A stretch of 64,000 nt of DNA from the NCBI GenBank assembly GCA_023402015.1, contig JAEXCU010000013.1:1-64000 (forward strand), written 5' to 3'. The notes under the pieces were generated by a model. The model saw only the letters and a program-made list of their open reading frames with translations. It had not been told where the DNA came from and ran no database searches. Of this stretch, positions 33,541 to 42,869 are shown in pieces. This stretch comes from Pseudomonadota bacterium (GTDB lineage Bacteria; Pseudomonadota; Alphaproteobacteria; Rs-D84). A program made the translations under genes and the position numbers. Each line of letters begins with the position of its first letter. Position 1 is the first letter of the stretch.

Positions 33541-34977
33541 ATGAAAACAGCAATCACACCAACGCGTTCAGAAAATTTCAGCGAATGGTACCAGAATTTA
33601 ATAGTTGCGGCGGATTTGGCAGAAAATTCGCCTGTTCGTGGTTGTATGACCATTAAACCATATGGTTGGGCAATTTGGGAATTAATGCGTGATGAAATGG
33701 ATAAACGTATCAAGGCACAGGGCGTACAAAACGCGAATTTCCCATTGCTGATACCCATAGAATTTTTTAATAAAGAGGCCGAACATGTTGCCGGTTTTGC
33801 CAAGGAAGCCGCGGTTGTCACCCACTATCGTTTAAAGATGATTGATGGCGCATTGCAGCCCGATCCTGATTCAAAACTGACAGAACCATACATCATTCGT
33901 CCAACATCCGAAACAATTATTGGCGAAGCGATGTCGCGTTGGGTGCAATCATATCGTGATTTGCCATTAAAGTTGAACCAATGGGTAAATGTAATGCGTT
34001 GGGAAATGCGTCCGCGTATGTTCCTGCGTACGGCTGAATTTAACTGGCAAGAAGGCCATAATGTTTTCGCCACACATGACGAAGCAAACGCCGATGCGCG
34101 CAAAATGCATCGGGTTTATGGTGATTATATGCGCGATGTTTTGGCAATTCCTGTTATTATGGGTGAAAAAACACCCGAAGAACGCTTTGCTGGGGCCGAC
34201 CACACATATACAACTGAACAGATTATGCAGGACGGCAAGGCATTACAGGCCGGCACATCGCATGACCTGGGCCAGCATTTTGCAAAATCGTTTGGTATTC
34301 AATACCTGGGTACGGATGGCAAATTGGCACATGCATGGACAACCAGTTGGGGAACATCAACGCGTATGATGGGTGGTTTGTTTATGGTGCATTCTGATGA
34401 TGACGGTTTGGTTTTGCCGCCGGCTGTTGCGCCATATCAAATTGTAATTATTCCCATTACCCGTGAAGACACCGCCGCGTCATTAAACGAATATGCGGAA
34501 AAACTGGGCAATGAATTACGTACCGTCGGCATTCGTGTTTTGGTTGATACGACCGATATGCGCGCCCCAGATAAAATGTGGAAATGGATTAAGCGTGGCG
34601 TTCCATTGCGCGTGGAAATCGGTGCCCGTGAAATGGACGCAAACCAGGCCACCATTACGCGTCGTGATTTGGGCCGTGATTCCAAACGCACAATCGCGGT
34701 GTCTGAATTGATTGCAGACGCAAAAAAAATCATGGATGAAATTCAGCATGATATGCTGGCTGCGGCACAAGCACGAAATAAAACAATGATTCATGATGTG
34801 GCGGATTTAGATGCGCTGGATACTGAATTAAATAAAGGCACAGTTGGATTTTTCCGTATTAAATATGACCTGACGACAAACGATAAATTTGAAGGTCTGA
34901 TGGAAAAGTATAAAATAACGCGCAGATGTTTGGATGATAACGATCCAACATATGTTTTTGTTGCCAAATCATATTAA
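33541..34977 (+). CDS. proS: Prolyl-tRNA synthetase, archaeal/eukaryotic type (ProS type 3)
   Basis: 478 residues. Class II motifs: motif 2 in MRWEMRPRMFLRTAEFNWQE and motif 3 in GTSTRMMGGL, with EGHNVFATHDEA and QAGTSHDLGQHFAKSF. There is no editing insertion between motifs 2 and 3, and the C-terminal zinc-binding-like domain is present. This is the eukaryote/archaea-like architecture rather than the bacterial long or short ProS common in Alphaproteobacteria. Charges tRNA-Pro with proline. Follows olsA by 13 bases. Confidence 0.95.
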   Translation: MKTAITPTRSENFSEWYQNLIVAADLAENSPVRGCMTIKPYGWAIWELMRDEMDKRIKAQGVQNANFPLLIPIEFFNKEAEHVAGFAKEAAVVTHYRLKMIDGALQPDPDSKLTEPYIIRPTSETIIGEAMSRWVQSYRDLPLKLNQWVNVMRWEMRPRMFLRTAEFNWQEGHNVFATHDEANADARKMHRVYGDYMRDVLAIPVIMGEKTPEERFAGADHTYTTEQIMQDGKALQAGTSHDLGQHFAKSFGIQYLGTDGKLAHAWTTSWGTSTRMMGGLFMVHSDDDGLVLPPAVAPYQIVIIPITREDTAASLNEYAEKLGNELRTVGIRVLVDTTDMRAPDKMWKWIKRGVPLRVEIGAREMDANQATITRRDLGRDSKRTIAVSELIADAKKIMDEIQHDMLAAAQARNKTMIHDVADLDALDTELNKGTVGFFRIKYDLTTNDKFEGLMEKYKITRRCLDDNDPTYVFVAKSY

Positions 34978-35004
34978 AAATGCCCCGTGCGGGGCATTTT
35001 TTTA
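34977..35004 (+). terminator. Terminator after proS
   Basis: AAATGCCCC/GGGGCATTT stem and T-run. A second symmetric hairpin (AATCCCCC/GGGGGATT, 35041-35066) ends the convergent gene. Confidence 0.85.
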
Positions 35005-35064
35005 TGATATATAGTTCGTTTCACGAACAACGTATCACGAAAAAATCCCCCAAATGGGGGATTT

Positions 35065-36750
35065 TTACATATTTGGAATTACAATCATGTCGTTATAATA
35101 TCCCAAGAATCGCGAACCAGTTGTACAATAAATCTTTTGCAGGGAATCTTTGTATTCGCGGACCGCACTGACCCAGCGATTTTCAATATCGCTTTGTGCG
35201 CCCTGGTATCCGACAAATGCACCCAATGCGCCGCCCGCACCGGCACCAACCAATGTACTTTTCAATCGGGCCTTGTTGCCGAAATCAATTATACCGCCAT
35301 CTTCGGCATCAACCATCATCGGATAAAAATCATCCAAAGAATATGTCGTATCCGCCGGCAGTTCATATGATTCCCCGCGTGGTGTACGACCATATATTGT
35401 CGCGTTGGAATTCGTAGATTTCCATTTGCGCCAATCAGACCGTTTTGCACCAAACGTTTTATTCAATGTGCTGGTTATCGGAATCATGGCCGCGATTTGT
35501 CTGTCTGGGATACCTGCGGATTCAATTTTCGCATAAACGCCGCTGTTGCCGCCCGGACCCGGTAAAATATATTTACCGGTTGAATCAGACACCAAATGAT
35601 ATTGTTTACTGGCATTTGCCAATATTTCTTCAAATTGACGTTCGCCAATTTCTTCCATGTCTTTGTTTGGATATTCGGATAATTTTATGGCAACCAATTC
35701 TTTGGTTTCGCATTTTTTCATGTCTGCATCACAGACAACGGTTGTGCTGTTATCACTGATGTTAAAAAACGCAGTTTTATCATTTCCCAGTGGCGTATTT
35801 GTAACAACCATACCCCACAGACATTTTTTTTCGCCGCCGTTAATTTTGCAATCTTCTATCCGTAATACTGAATCACCCGCCGCGACCATGTTGCCCATAA
35901 CACCGCCCGCCGCCGCATTCACACCGGTGGATAAAATAACATCGCCGCCTGTTTTGCCGGCATATGCATTGCCCGCCATTAACGCAGCCCCGGACACGGC
36001 ACCAATCAGTGTGCTTTGTGTTTTATGTTTGCCGCCGCCCAACAGACTGTCGTTGCCAATTTCATTCTTGCCGGCCATATTCCCAGTCAGTCCGCCAATG
36101 ATTGTTCCCGCGGCGATTTTAATACCGGCGTTTTTTTTCTGTTCGTCATTCATAACACGGATAACGTCGTCCATTGTTGGTTCATTATCGGCCGGGAACA
36201 CAACACTGATTGCGTCGGTTGTATATGATGCATCAGGGAATTCAGAAATATTACATTTAACGGCGTCCCCAGATGCCAAGTTCGCACGTGCCAATACCAA
36301 ATCGGCACCATTTGGTCCCATTTGATATCCACGCATTTCAACAACGGCAACGCACGTTCCGGCGCCACCCGCGCCCATGCCCAGCGTTGGTTTGTCCCAT
36401 GCAAATTCACCATTTGGGTAAATATTTGCGCACGATTCCAAATTGCCGATACCAACAGTGGCATTTTTATCGCCACGCGCAATTTGCGCGGCCAATGCAG
36501 AATTTGCAACCCGAATTGGTAATGTTATTTCTGTGTTATTTTCAACATCCGCAGTACCTTCAACAGGGACAGTGCCCATATTGGTATTTGATTGTTGATA
36601 TTGCGGTTGCGCCCGCATATTTTGATTATATGCGTTTGGATTTCCCCGCGTGGAATTTGTAACCCGAATGGCGGCATCAGACGGCATAACCATCAGGGCC
36701 GCCGCGGCCGCAAACAAAGAATAATGAATAACTGAAATCTTTTTTTTCAT
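35065..36750 (-). CDS. Exported protein with glycine-zipper segments
   Basis: 561 residues. Signal peptide to about residue 26 (MPSDA), a Gln/Asn/Arg-rich linker, then two Gly/Ala-rich hydrophobic segments of glycine-zipper type (AAGTIIGGLTGNMAGK and LVGAGAGGALGAFVGYQGA) that could insert into or span the outer membrane. Several Cys are scattered in the central domain. No named family recognised. First gene in transcription order of a minus-strand set of envelope genes (with 36773-37861 upstream). Confidence 0.75.
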   Translation of the reverse strand: MKKKISVIHYSLFAAAAALMVMPSDAAIRVTNSTRGNPNAYNQNMRAQPQYQQSNTNMGTVPVEGTADVENNTEITLPIRVANSALAAQIARGDKNATVGIGNLESCANIYPNGEFAWDKPTLGMGAGGAGTCVAVVEMRGYQMGPNGADLVLARANLASGDAVKCNISEFPDASYTTDAISVVFPADNEPTMDDVIRVMNDEQKKNAGIKIAAGTIIGGLTGNMAGKNEIGNDSLLGGGKHKTQSTLIGAVSGAALMAGNAYAGKTGGDVILSTGVNAAAGGVMGNMVAAGDSVLRIEDCKINGGEKKCLWGMVVTNTPLGNDKTAFFNISDNSTTVVCDADMKKCETKELVAIKLSEYPNKDMEEIGERQFEEILANASKQYHLVSDSTGKYILPGPGGNSGVYAKIESAGIPDRQIAAMIPITSTLNKTFGAKRSDWRKWKSTNSNATIYGRTPRGESYELPADTTYSLDDFYPMMVDAEDGGIIDFGNKARLKSTLVGAGAGGALGAFVGYQGAQSDIENRWVSAVREYKDSLQKIYCTTGSRFLGYYNDMIVIPNM

Positions 36751-36772
36751 TATTTAAATCTTTATCCCGGGA

Positions 36773-37861
36773 TTAAAATTGCAATCTTAGTCTGACACCC
36801 ACGTCAATGGATCCCAACCGGCCACTTTCCACCCAATTGGTATAATGGAAAACGGTTGGAATATCAGATGGATATTCGCCAGTTGGCGTACCGGTGCCAT
36901 CACCGTACCATTCGGTTTGCGAAACGACAACGCTGCCCGATGTTTTAACCTTGCCCAGATTTGCGTATCTGACAAAAAAGTCCAGTTTAATTCCGCCATC
37001 CAGTTCGGTTGTAACACCGCCTTCAAACATAAATGCCAATTGTTCCGCTGTACCACCATTGTGATATGCATAAATATCAGATACGCCCGTTACGTCGCCT
37101 GCACCGGCCTGGGTCGGATCCATTTCAGAATAAAAAGTACTGTCATATACGACATAGTCGGCAATTGTGTTTAATGAAATACCAACACCAGCGCCGATAT
37201 ATGGACGCAACATTCCCCCTGCGATATATCCGGTAAATGAATCAATGTTATAATAAACATTCAACATTGTTGCGTTGGCCGTGATTGCGCCCCCGTCAAC
37301 CTGGGCATCAACAAAACCACCAACACCATCAGATGTTTTAACAATATTTGGATAACTGATTCCTGAATAACGCAAATAAGAAAAATCGGCGCGGAAATCA
37401 TTGTTAATTGCCGCACCCACAGAAATCTGCAATGGGATTACGGTATCTGTGTCAAAATCTGCATCCTTGAACGCACCCGGTGCAAAGAATGCATTTTTTT
37501 CATTTTTATAATCGGCCGACATTGACCCGGAAACACTGGCGGCATATGCGGCGGAAACGCCGATGTATAACCCACTGTCCGCCAGGCGGTCATAATCTTC
37601 GGCCTGGTAATATCTGCGCCCGGCATTTGTTGCGGCGGAACCAACCTGGGGCAGTGCACCGGTTATACGCGTTGGACTGGCCGCATTAGAATTTGTGGTG
37701 GTCGTGGAAACAATCGTACTGCTTTGCGATGGCAAATATACCACCTGGCCCTGGGCATTTGTCGCCTGATAGGATGGATACGCCGGATATGCCGCATTTG
37801 CGGATGACAGCGCACCCATACAAATACCGACAGATATGGCAAAAAAACTGATTTTTTTCAT
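36773..37861 (-). CDS. Outer-membrane beta-barrel protein
   Basis: 362 residues. Signal peptide MKKISFFAISVGICMGALSS..A, a Tyr/Pro/Ser-rich linker, then a porin-like barrel with strand patterns such as YIGVSAAYAASVSGSM and RPYIGAGVGISLNTIADYVV, ending in DVGVRLRLQF with terminal Phe. Resembles the opacity/OmpA-barrel-like group. Probable surface adhesin or structural OMP. Confidence 0.82.
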   Translation of the reverse strand: MKKISFFAISVGICMGALSSANAAYPAYPSYQATNAQGQVVYLPSQSSTIVSTTTTNSNAASPTRITGALPQVGSAATNAGRRYYQAEDYDRLADSGLYIGVSAAYAASVSGSMSADYKNEKNAFFAPGAFKDADFDTDTVIPLQISVGAAINNDFRADFSYLRYSGISYPNIVKTSDGVGGFVDAQVDGGAITANATMLNVYYNIDSFTGYIAGGMLRPYIGAGVGISLNTIADYVVYDSTFYSEMDPTQAGAGDVTGVSDIYAYHNGGTAEQLAFMFEGGVTTELDGGIKLDFFVRYANLGKVKTSGSVVVSQTEWYGDGTGTPTGEYPSDIPTVFHYTNWVESGRLGSIDVGVRLRLQF

Positions 37862-37952
37862 TCTCGTTCCATTTTCCTTTTAAGGTATTATAACACAAAA
37901 ACGATGCAGGTAAAAGCATTTAGTATTCCCACCAACTGCCCAGAAAATAAAA

Positions 37953-37980
37953 AATCCCGCCGGTAAAAGGCGGGATTTGT
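37953..37980 (-). terminator. Bidirectional terminator between two OMP genes
   Basis: AATCCCGCC/GGCGGGATT stem with A-run on one side and T-rich sequence on the other. Confidence 0.75.
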
Positions 37981-38015
37981 GTCCAATATATGTTATATTT
38001 TTTTACTTTTTTAAC

Positions 38016-39134
38016 TTAAAAAGTAAAGTTCACGCGAACGCCAACTTCGGCCTTGACATCCGTACCGTTTTGGGATTTTTCCTTGGCGGTATCAAATGTG
38101 TATTCGCCATACAATGCAACCTGGGCATGCTGGGTCATTTGCGTTGCCCAAGACAGACCAATGATGTATTCATCAAATCCATCCTGCATGTCGGCCAGTT
38201 GTTTTTCCAATAATGTTTTTAACATGTTCAACTGTTGGCCTTCAACCGCGGTCGTGATTTTTTCTACACCCTGGCTGGCATGGTGATTATATCTGAACCA
38301 TGCACCCGTGCTGATACGGTCGGACCACTGGTAAAACGCGTTCAGACCTGCGCTGACTTCCCATGTAGATTTCAATTCAGCAGAAATCTGATTTGGCGCA
38401 TATGCCCCCGCCAAGAATTGTGCAGTTGTTGCCATAACAGGCGTACTGCCATTCATACCGGCAATAAACTTATGTTGGTTATCGCCCGCCAAGCGTATCA
38501 TATTGTTGTCATCGCCAAATGAACGCAGGGCTTCTACGAATGCGCTGGTGGTAAATTTGTCATTCCAAACGCGACCGAATTTGGTTCCGAAATGCAATCC
38601 CCACATACCATTGGAATAGTTATCATAATCCATAACACCTGAAACATTTGGTGTTGGAACCAGGCTATTAACTTTTATATTATATGTTCCGCGCATTTCA
38701 CCAACGCCGCCCAAATGAACGTCGCCGTACATATCCCAAACATAACCGTTGTATTTGTTCAAGATACGATATGTTGTTCCAATACGTCCGGCAGACAAAC
38801 CGGTACGACCAATGTCATTGTCGTGCGTGTATTGCACGGAACCATGAACCGCCCAACGGTCGGTAATACCATAACCCAGTTCTTCTTGAATGCGCAAAAT
38901 TGGGAATTCAACGGAACCGTCGTGATTCTTCATTTTGTGCGCCTTGGAACTGTCGGCAACCTTTAACATAACGCCGTTTGACAGTTTTGAATAAAACATA
39001 TTTCTGGCCGGCAGATACAACGGATTTTCCATATTGTTTACCGTTGAATATATTTGTCCCGGCACGTCAGCGGCCATTGCAGGTGTTGCAAACACAGTTG
39101 CTGCAACCGCCAACTTAACAGATTTTTTCATCAT
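38016..39134 (-). CDS. Outer-membrane beta-barrel protein
   Basis: 372 residues, signal peptide MMKKSVKLAVAATVFATPAMAA. Barrel strands include ELGYGITDRWAVHGSVQYTH, WEVSAGLNAFYQWSDRIST and the final VKAEVGVRVNFTF with C-terminal Phe. Similar in size and pattern to the neighbour at 36773 but a different sequence family. Transport or structural role unknown. Upstream region carries a direct repeat. Confidence 0.82.
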   Translation of the reverse strand: MMKKSVKLAVAATVFATPAMAADVPGQIYSTVNNMENPLYLPARNMFYSKLSNGVMLKVADSSKAHKMKNHDGSVEFPILRIQEELGYGITDRWAVHGSVQYTHDNDIGRTGLSAGRIGTTYRILNKYNGYVWDMYGDVHLGGVGEMRGTYNIKVNSLVPTPNVSGVMDYDNYSNGMWGLHFGTKFGRVWNDKFTTSAFVEALRSFGDDNNMIRLAGDNQHKFIAGMNGSTPVMATTAQFLAGAYAPNQISAELKSTWEVSAGLNAFYQWSDRISTGAWFRYNHHASQGVEKITTAVEGQQLNMLKTLLEKQLADMQDGFDEYIIGLSWATQMTQHAQVALYGEYTFDTAKEKSQNGTDVKAEVGVRVNFTF

Positions 39135-39169
39135 TTAACTCCTTGATTTTTGATGAAATACCACCAGCC

Positions 39170-39220
39170 CCCATTATTGGCAAGACTGGGTATCATATCC
39201 ACGCCACCCATTATTGGCAA
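39170..39220. repeat. 14-bp direct repeat upstream of an OMP gene
   Basis: CCCATTATTGGCAA occurs at 39170-39183 and again at 39207-39220, 37 bases apart, in the divergent promoter region between the OMP gene (minus) and the 181-residue gene (plus). Spacing is between 3 and 4 helical turns; possible regulator binding sites. Confidence 0.5.
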
Positions 39221-39369
39221 TAGCATGTTTTTGCGACATGACGGCATAATCGTGCAATACAATGGGAATAAAGTCAAAAAAACTTTTAACTTGACTGCGG
39301 ACTTGAAATGTCCTATGCGCGCACTATATTAATGTAATCAGGGAACAATCATATCCACAGGGGGCGCCC

Positions 39370-39915
39370 ATGAATAATATTTTTCAACAAAATATGACAA
39401 TTATCGCCGGCGGCAACGCCCAAAATCCAAATGAAAAACAATTATCCGCAGATGATAAAAAGAAGATATCAGATGCATATTTTAAATTGTATTATGGATT
39501 AACCTTTGCGAATTGGATGCGTGGCGGCACTTTGGCCAATGCCTGGTTTCAGGCACTGGAACAGGTTAAATCGTTTATTTCGTCCAAAAATGCACAAAAT
39601 TCGGCCGCCATGTACATGCGCCAGGTAAACGCCGCGCACAATGCACGTTGGGCAAAAATAATCATGACCAATCCAAACAAAGACAAAACTGTGCAATGCC
39701 CACCGGATAAGAAACAGGAATTAAATGCACTGATTAATCATGATATTAACCAGGGCCTGGCATCATTAAACGAAGTATTGGGTAAATATACGGTAAAACA
39801 AAATCCGGCCCAAATGCAAAATCCCCAGGCGGCATTTATATCTGCCCAGAAAAAAATGCAGATGATGGTGCAATGGCAAATGCAACAACATCAAAATGGC
39901 GGCATGGCAGCATAA
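39370..39915 (+). CDS. Hypothetical protein, Gln/Met-rich tail
   Basis: 181 residues, no signal peptide. N-terminal half is helical with WMRGGTLANAWFQALEQVK; the tail is rich in Gln and Met (KKMQMMVQWQMQQHQ). Not recognised. A clear promoter-like TTGACT/TATGCG pair with 17-base spacing is about 70 bases upstream, and a strong terminator follows. Confidence 0.65.
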   Translation: MNNIFQQNMTIIAGGNAQNPNEKQLSADDKKKISDAYFKLYYGLTFANWMRGGTLANAWFQALEQVKSFISSKNAQNSAAMYMRQVNAAHNARWAKIIMTNPNKDKTVQCPPDKKQELNALINHDINQGLASLNEVLGKYTVKQNPAQMQNPQAAFISAQKKMQMMVQWQMQQHQNGGMAA

Positions 39916-39918
39916 GAA

Positions 39919-39946
39919 AATCCACCCGTGTCTGGGTGGATTTTAT
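39919..39946 (+). terminator. Intrinsic terminator
   Basis: AATCCACCC/GGGTGGATT stem followed by TTATT. Confidence 0.8.
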
Positions 39947-40088
39947 TACTTGAAAAAATACGGCAAAACGGTATAATACCAGCGAAATTTGCAAAAAAAC
40001 ATTGCCGAAAACAAACCAGCGATTGCTTTTGCGGTTTTCTTTCCTAAAAAAACATTAGTTTTCTGTGTCATATGCCCCCCCCTTTTTA

Positions 40089-40669
40089 TGCCGAATCTAA
40101 ACGCTGGTTTAGTATCGGTATTATGTATATATGCATGTGTAATGCCGGTTTATGGTGCAACCTTTTGCGGTGAGATATCCAGTACATATGGTATGTTGCG
40201 GGAACCGGGCAGTACACAAACCAAGGCCTGTATATCCGGGACATATGATTACAATGGGCCAACACCGACATATGTACAATTTAAAAATTATGATTATGTA
40301 TGCGTTTCATACAGCAGTTCCACAACAGACCAACTGATGCACACATATTTACAGAATTGCACCGTGCAAACGTCTACGTATAAATGCAATGCCAACCGAT
40401 ATTATTCGTCATCTGGTTGTACCGCATGTCCCACGGGCAGTGCCGCCGGGTCCAGTACACATACAAATACATCATGTCAATACTGCACCGACGGATATTA
40501 TTATAACGCTGGTTCGTGCAAACCATGCCCCAGTTATGGCGATAACCCCACAACAACCGGTGGTACATTTTACAGAACGGATATTTCATATTGCTGTTTG
40601 GCCAATCCAATCGGTATTGATGAAACAGGCGTATTCGAAGTTGATGCCTATAACTGTTGTTATAACTAA
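40089..40669 (+). CDS. Exported Cys-rich protein with GCC2-like repeats
   Basis: 193 residues from the ATG at 40089, which starts a plausible signal peptide (LVSVLCIYACVMPVYGA); the open frame extends to a TTG at 39989 but that would bury the signal. No Shine-Dalgarno is present; a run of nine C and five T lies directly before the ATG. Repeats such as CNANRYYSSSGCTACPTGSA and CTDGYYYNAGSCKPCP match the GCC2/GCC3 type, and the end (DETGVFEVDAYNCCYN) is the shared terminal module. Transcribed from TTGAAA/TATAAT near 39950-39977. Confidence 0.7.
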
Positions 40670-41914
40670 TTATTTATGCTTATAGGCCAAGACGAGCGGG
40701 ACAAATTTATCAGAATGTGCACCCGACAGCCATTCGCGTGGGATAATTATGCTGTTATGCTGGCCGGCGGATAACTTTGGCACCTCCTGGCCGTTGGCGG
40801 CATTAATTATGCGCGGTAATTTAACCGTTTCGCGGTCCATTGTCCCGGGCAGTAAGAATGTTATTTCATCATTCGCATTAATTTCATTTCGCAATTCTAA
40901 TACAATTTCTTGGGGCGTGGCTGATGTAATAACGCACGCCGCATGATAATCAGACGAAGAACGCGTTGTTTCATAATCGTGCGCATCCGGCCCCAAATGT
41001 CCGTCAAAAAACGCCGTTGTGTATCCGCGTGATTCCAAAATATTTAAATCCGCTTGAAATGGGGCCGGGTCAAAATTTTCCGGGTCCGCGGCATAACTAT
41101 CCAGTGCGGCGCGATATGCGTGAACAACACTGCCGACATAATATTCACTGCGATTGCGGCCTTCTATTTTCAATGAATCTGGGCCGGATTCAATCACTTC
41201 GCCCAGGCGCGGCATCAGACACAAATCACGCGAATTCATAATGTATGCGCCGCGCTGGTCTTCGGTTAATGACATTTCACGGCCACTTTGACATTCGCGT
41301 AAAATGACGTCATATTTCCACCGGCACAGTTGCGCACACGCGCCACGATTTGCCGGCCGACCAGTCATAAAGTTTGACAACAGGCACCGTCCCGAATATG
41401 CCATACACATCGCGCCATGAACAAATATTTCCAATCCGATGTCGGGGCATGCCGCGCGGATGGTTTTAAATTCGCTGTGTGAAACTTCGCGGGACAACAC
41501 ACATAATTTTGCCCCGGCATTTTGCCAAAACTTTACAGATTGTGCCGAACAAATATTTGCCTGGGTGGATATATGAATTGGCATATCTGGGTGATTTTCC
41601 CGTACCCACATCATAATTCCCGGATCGGACACAATTAATGCATCGGGGCGCAGGTAATTTATAACATCACTGACGCGGGATAAATTTGCATATTCATGGT
41701 CGTGTGCAAATAAATTAAATGCCAGGTAAACCTTTTTTCCGGCGCCGTGGGCCAAATCAATACCCTGTTTAACCTCGTCCGTTGTGATTTTTGCGCGTGC
41801 CCGCATTGAAAATCCCGGCAGTCCGGCGTAAATTGCATCTGCGCCATATAAAATGGCGGTTTTAAACGCGTCCAGTGTACCGGCCGGTGCCAATAATTCA
41901 GGTAATTTTTTCAT
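40670..41914 (-). CDS. trhP: U32-family tRNA hydroxylation protein TrhP (YegQ)
   Basis: 414 residues. Opens ELLAPAGTLDAFKTAILYGA and carries the U32 signature EIFVHGAMCMAYSGRCLLSN with the Cys set (C..GRC..C..C) that binds an iron-sulfur cluster, followed by NRGACAQLCRWKY. YegQ/TrhP makes 5-hydroxyuridine at tRNA position 34; the paralogue RlhA hydroxylates 23S rRNA C2501. The match in the CRWKYD region favours TrhP. The stop codons of this gene and of the convergent Cys-rich gene are adjacent. Confidence 0.88.
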   Translation of the reverse strand: MKKLPELLAPAGTLDAFKTAILYGADAIYAGLPGFSMRARAKITTDEVKQGIDLAHGAGKKVYLAFNLFAHDHEYANLSRVSDVINYLRPDALIVSDPGIMMWVRENHPDMPIHISTQANICSAQSVKFWQNAGAKLCVLSREVSHSEFKTIRAACPDIGLEIFVHGAMCMAYSGRCLLSNFMTGRPANRGACAQLCRWKYDVILRECQSGREMSLTEDQRGAYIMNSRDLCLMPRLGEVIESGPDSLKIEGRNRSEYYVGSVVHAYRAALDSYAADPENFDPAPFQADLNILESRGYTTAFFDGHLGPDAHDYETTRSSSDYHAACVITSATPQEIVLELRNEINANDEITFLLPGTMDRETVKLPRIINAANGQEVPKLSAGQHNSIIIPREWLSGAHSDKFVPLVLAYKHK

Positions 41915-42111
41915 AATATGTATTTTTCACGCTTATTTTTCAAAAGCAAGCATTTTGTACGTCATTTTACAATTGACAATTGCGCACAAAACATGCAAAA
42001 ATTCAATATCAGAAAGGTGGCATTTACATGCCGAATCTAATCCTCCGTTTAAATTCCTGAAATTTATATTTGTAAAAAATCCGGATTTCTGCATGATTTT
42101 ATTCCCCCGTT
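41915..42111 (+). other. 197-bp leader region upstream of the Cys-rich/ACP fusion
   Basis: Contains TTGACA near 41971, and an ATG at 42029 behind AAAGGTGG that opens only a 10-codon frame (MPNLILRLNS, stop). That start resembles the start of the Cys-rich gene at 40089 (ATGCCGAATCTAA), so it may be a short upstream ORF or a broken copy of a gene start. No other gene seen. Confidence 0.4.
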
Positions 42112-42648
42112 TTGCCGAACCCAATCGGAGGGTTGTTATCAATATCATTGGTTGTTATTTTAAATAATCCGGCCATTGGGGCGTCATGCAGTGCCGGATA
42201 TTACGGCACATCATCATGCACAAAATGCCCTGCGTATCAAACGGTCGCCGGGAACAGTGCCGCCGGAACATCGGTTATAACAGGTTGCTATATCAGTAAA
42301 AACGCAACATTGAATGATACCAGTGGCGCATATGAATTCTTTCAATCAGATTGTTATTATAAACAAGATTCCACCGGCGGCGGTGGCACATGCAGCAGAC
42401 ACACTGTGCGTGAAAAGTTGTTTGATTTATTGGTGGAACAAACGGGCCAAGACATTGACGCAGGCCTGGTCCAGGAAGAAACGGATTTAAAACAATTTAT
42501 GTATGAATTGGGCATGGACAGTTTGGACGGGGTGGAATTTATTATGGCGGTTGAACAAGAATTCAATATTGAAATACCCGACGATGAAATTCAAAACTGG
42601 AATATGATTGGCGATATGATTGAATATGTATGGTCAAAATGTTCCTAA
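42112..42648 (+). CDS. Exported Cys-rich protein fused to an acyl carrier protein domain
   Basis: 178 residues from TTG at 42112, the only start in the open frame. Residues 1-24 look like a signal peptide; 25-84 form a Cys-rich repeat (CSAGYYGTSSCTKCP) ending in the shared terminal module (LNDTSGAYEFFQSDCYY). A Gly linker (89-92) leads to residues 97-178, a complete ACP domain with the phosphopantetheine site GMDSL (Ser137) and VEQEFNIEIPDDE. ACPs are cytosolic, so an exported fusion is unusual. A GTG at 42406 could start a free ACP but lacks a ribosome site. Confidence 0.7.
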   Translation: MPNPIGGLLSISLVVILNNPAIGASCSAGYYGTSSCTKCPAYQTVAGNSAAGTSVITGCYISKNATLNDTSGAYEFFQSDCYYKQDSTGGGGTCSRHTVREKLFDLLVEQTGQDIDAGLVQEETDLKQFMYELGMDSLDGVEFIMAVEQEFNIEIPDDEIQNWNMIGDMIEYVWSKCS

Positions 42649-42665
42649 AATTGGATATTTTTAAC

Positions 42666-42694
42666 TTGAAATTATTCTGGGAACAATGTATAGT
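42666..42694 (+). promoter_or_regulatory. tRNA-Thr promoter
   Basis: TTGAAA (42666-42671), 17-base spacer, TATAGT (42689-42694), 11 bases before the tRNA. Confidence 0.65.
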
Positions 42695-42704
42695 ATGCGT
42701 CGTC

Positions 42705-42780
42705 GCCGGTTTAGCTCAGCTGGTAGAGCATCTGATTTGTAATCAGAGGGTCGTTGGTTCAAGTCCGACAACCGGCACCA
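42705..42780 (+). tRNA. tRNA-Thr (anticodon TGT), CCA encoded
   Basis: 76 bases. Acceptor GCCGGTT/AACCGGC, anticodon stem TCTGA/TCAGA with loop TTTGTAA giving TGT, T loop TTCAAGT, encoded CCA. Confidence 0.97.
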
Positions 42781-42785
42781 GGTTT

Positions 42786-42811
42786 AATCCCCCCATGTGG
42801 GGGATTTTTTT
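42786..42811 (+). terminator. Terminator after tRNA-Thr
   Basis: ATCCCCCC/GGGGGAT-type stem with seven T residues. Confidence 0.85.
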
Positions 42812-42869
42812 ATTTCATGATTTTTTGTGAATTGGTTCTTGTGGACGCATTGACGTCAAAAAACATATT

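Noticed and set aside
39989..40088. TTG at 39989 as start of the Cys-rich protein
   Set aside because: It would place 33 non-signal residues before an obvious signal peptide.
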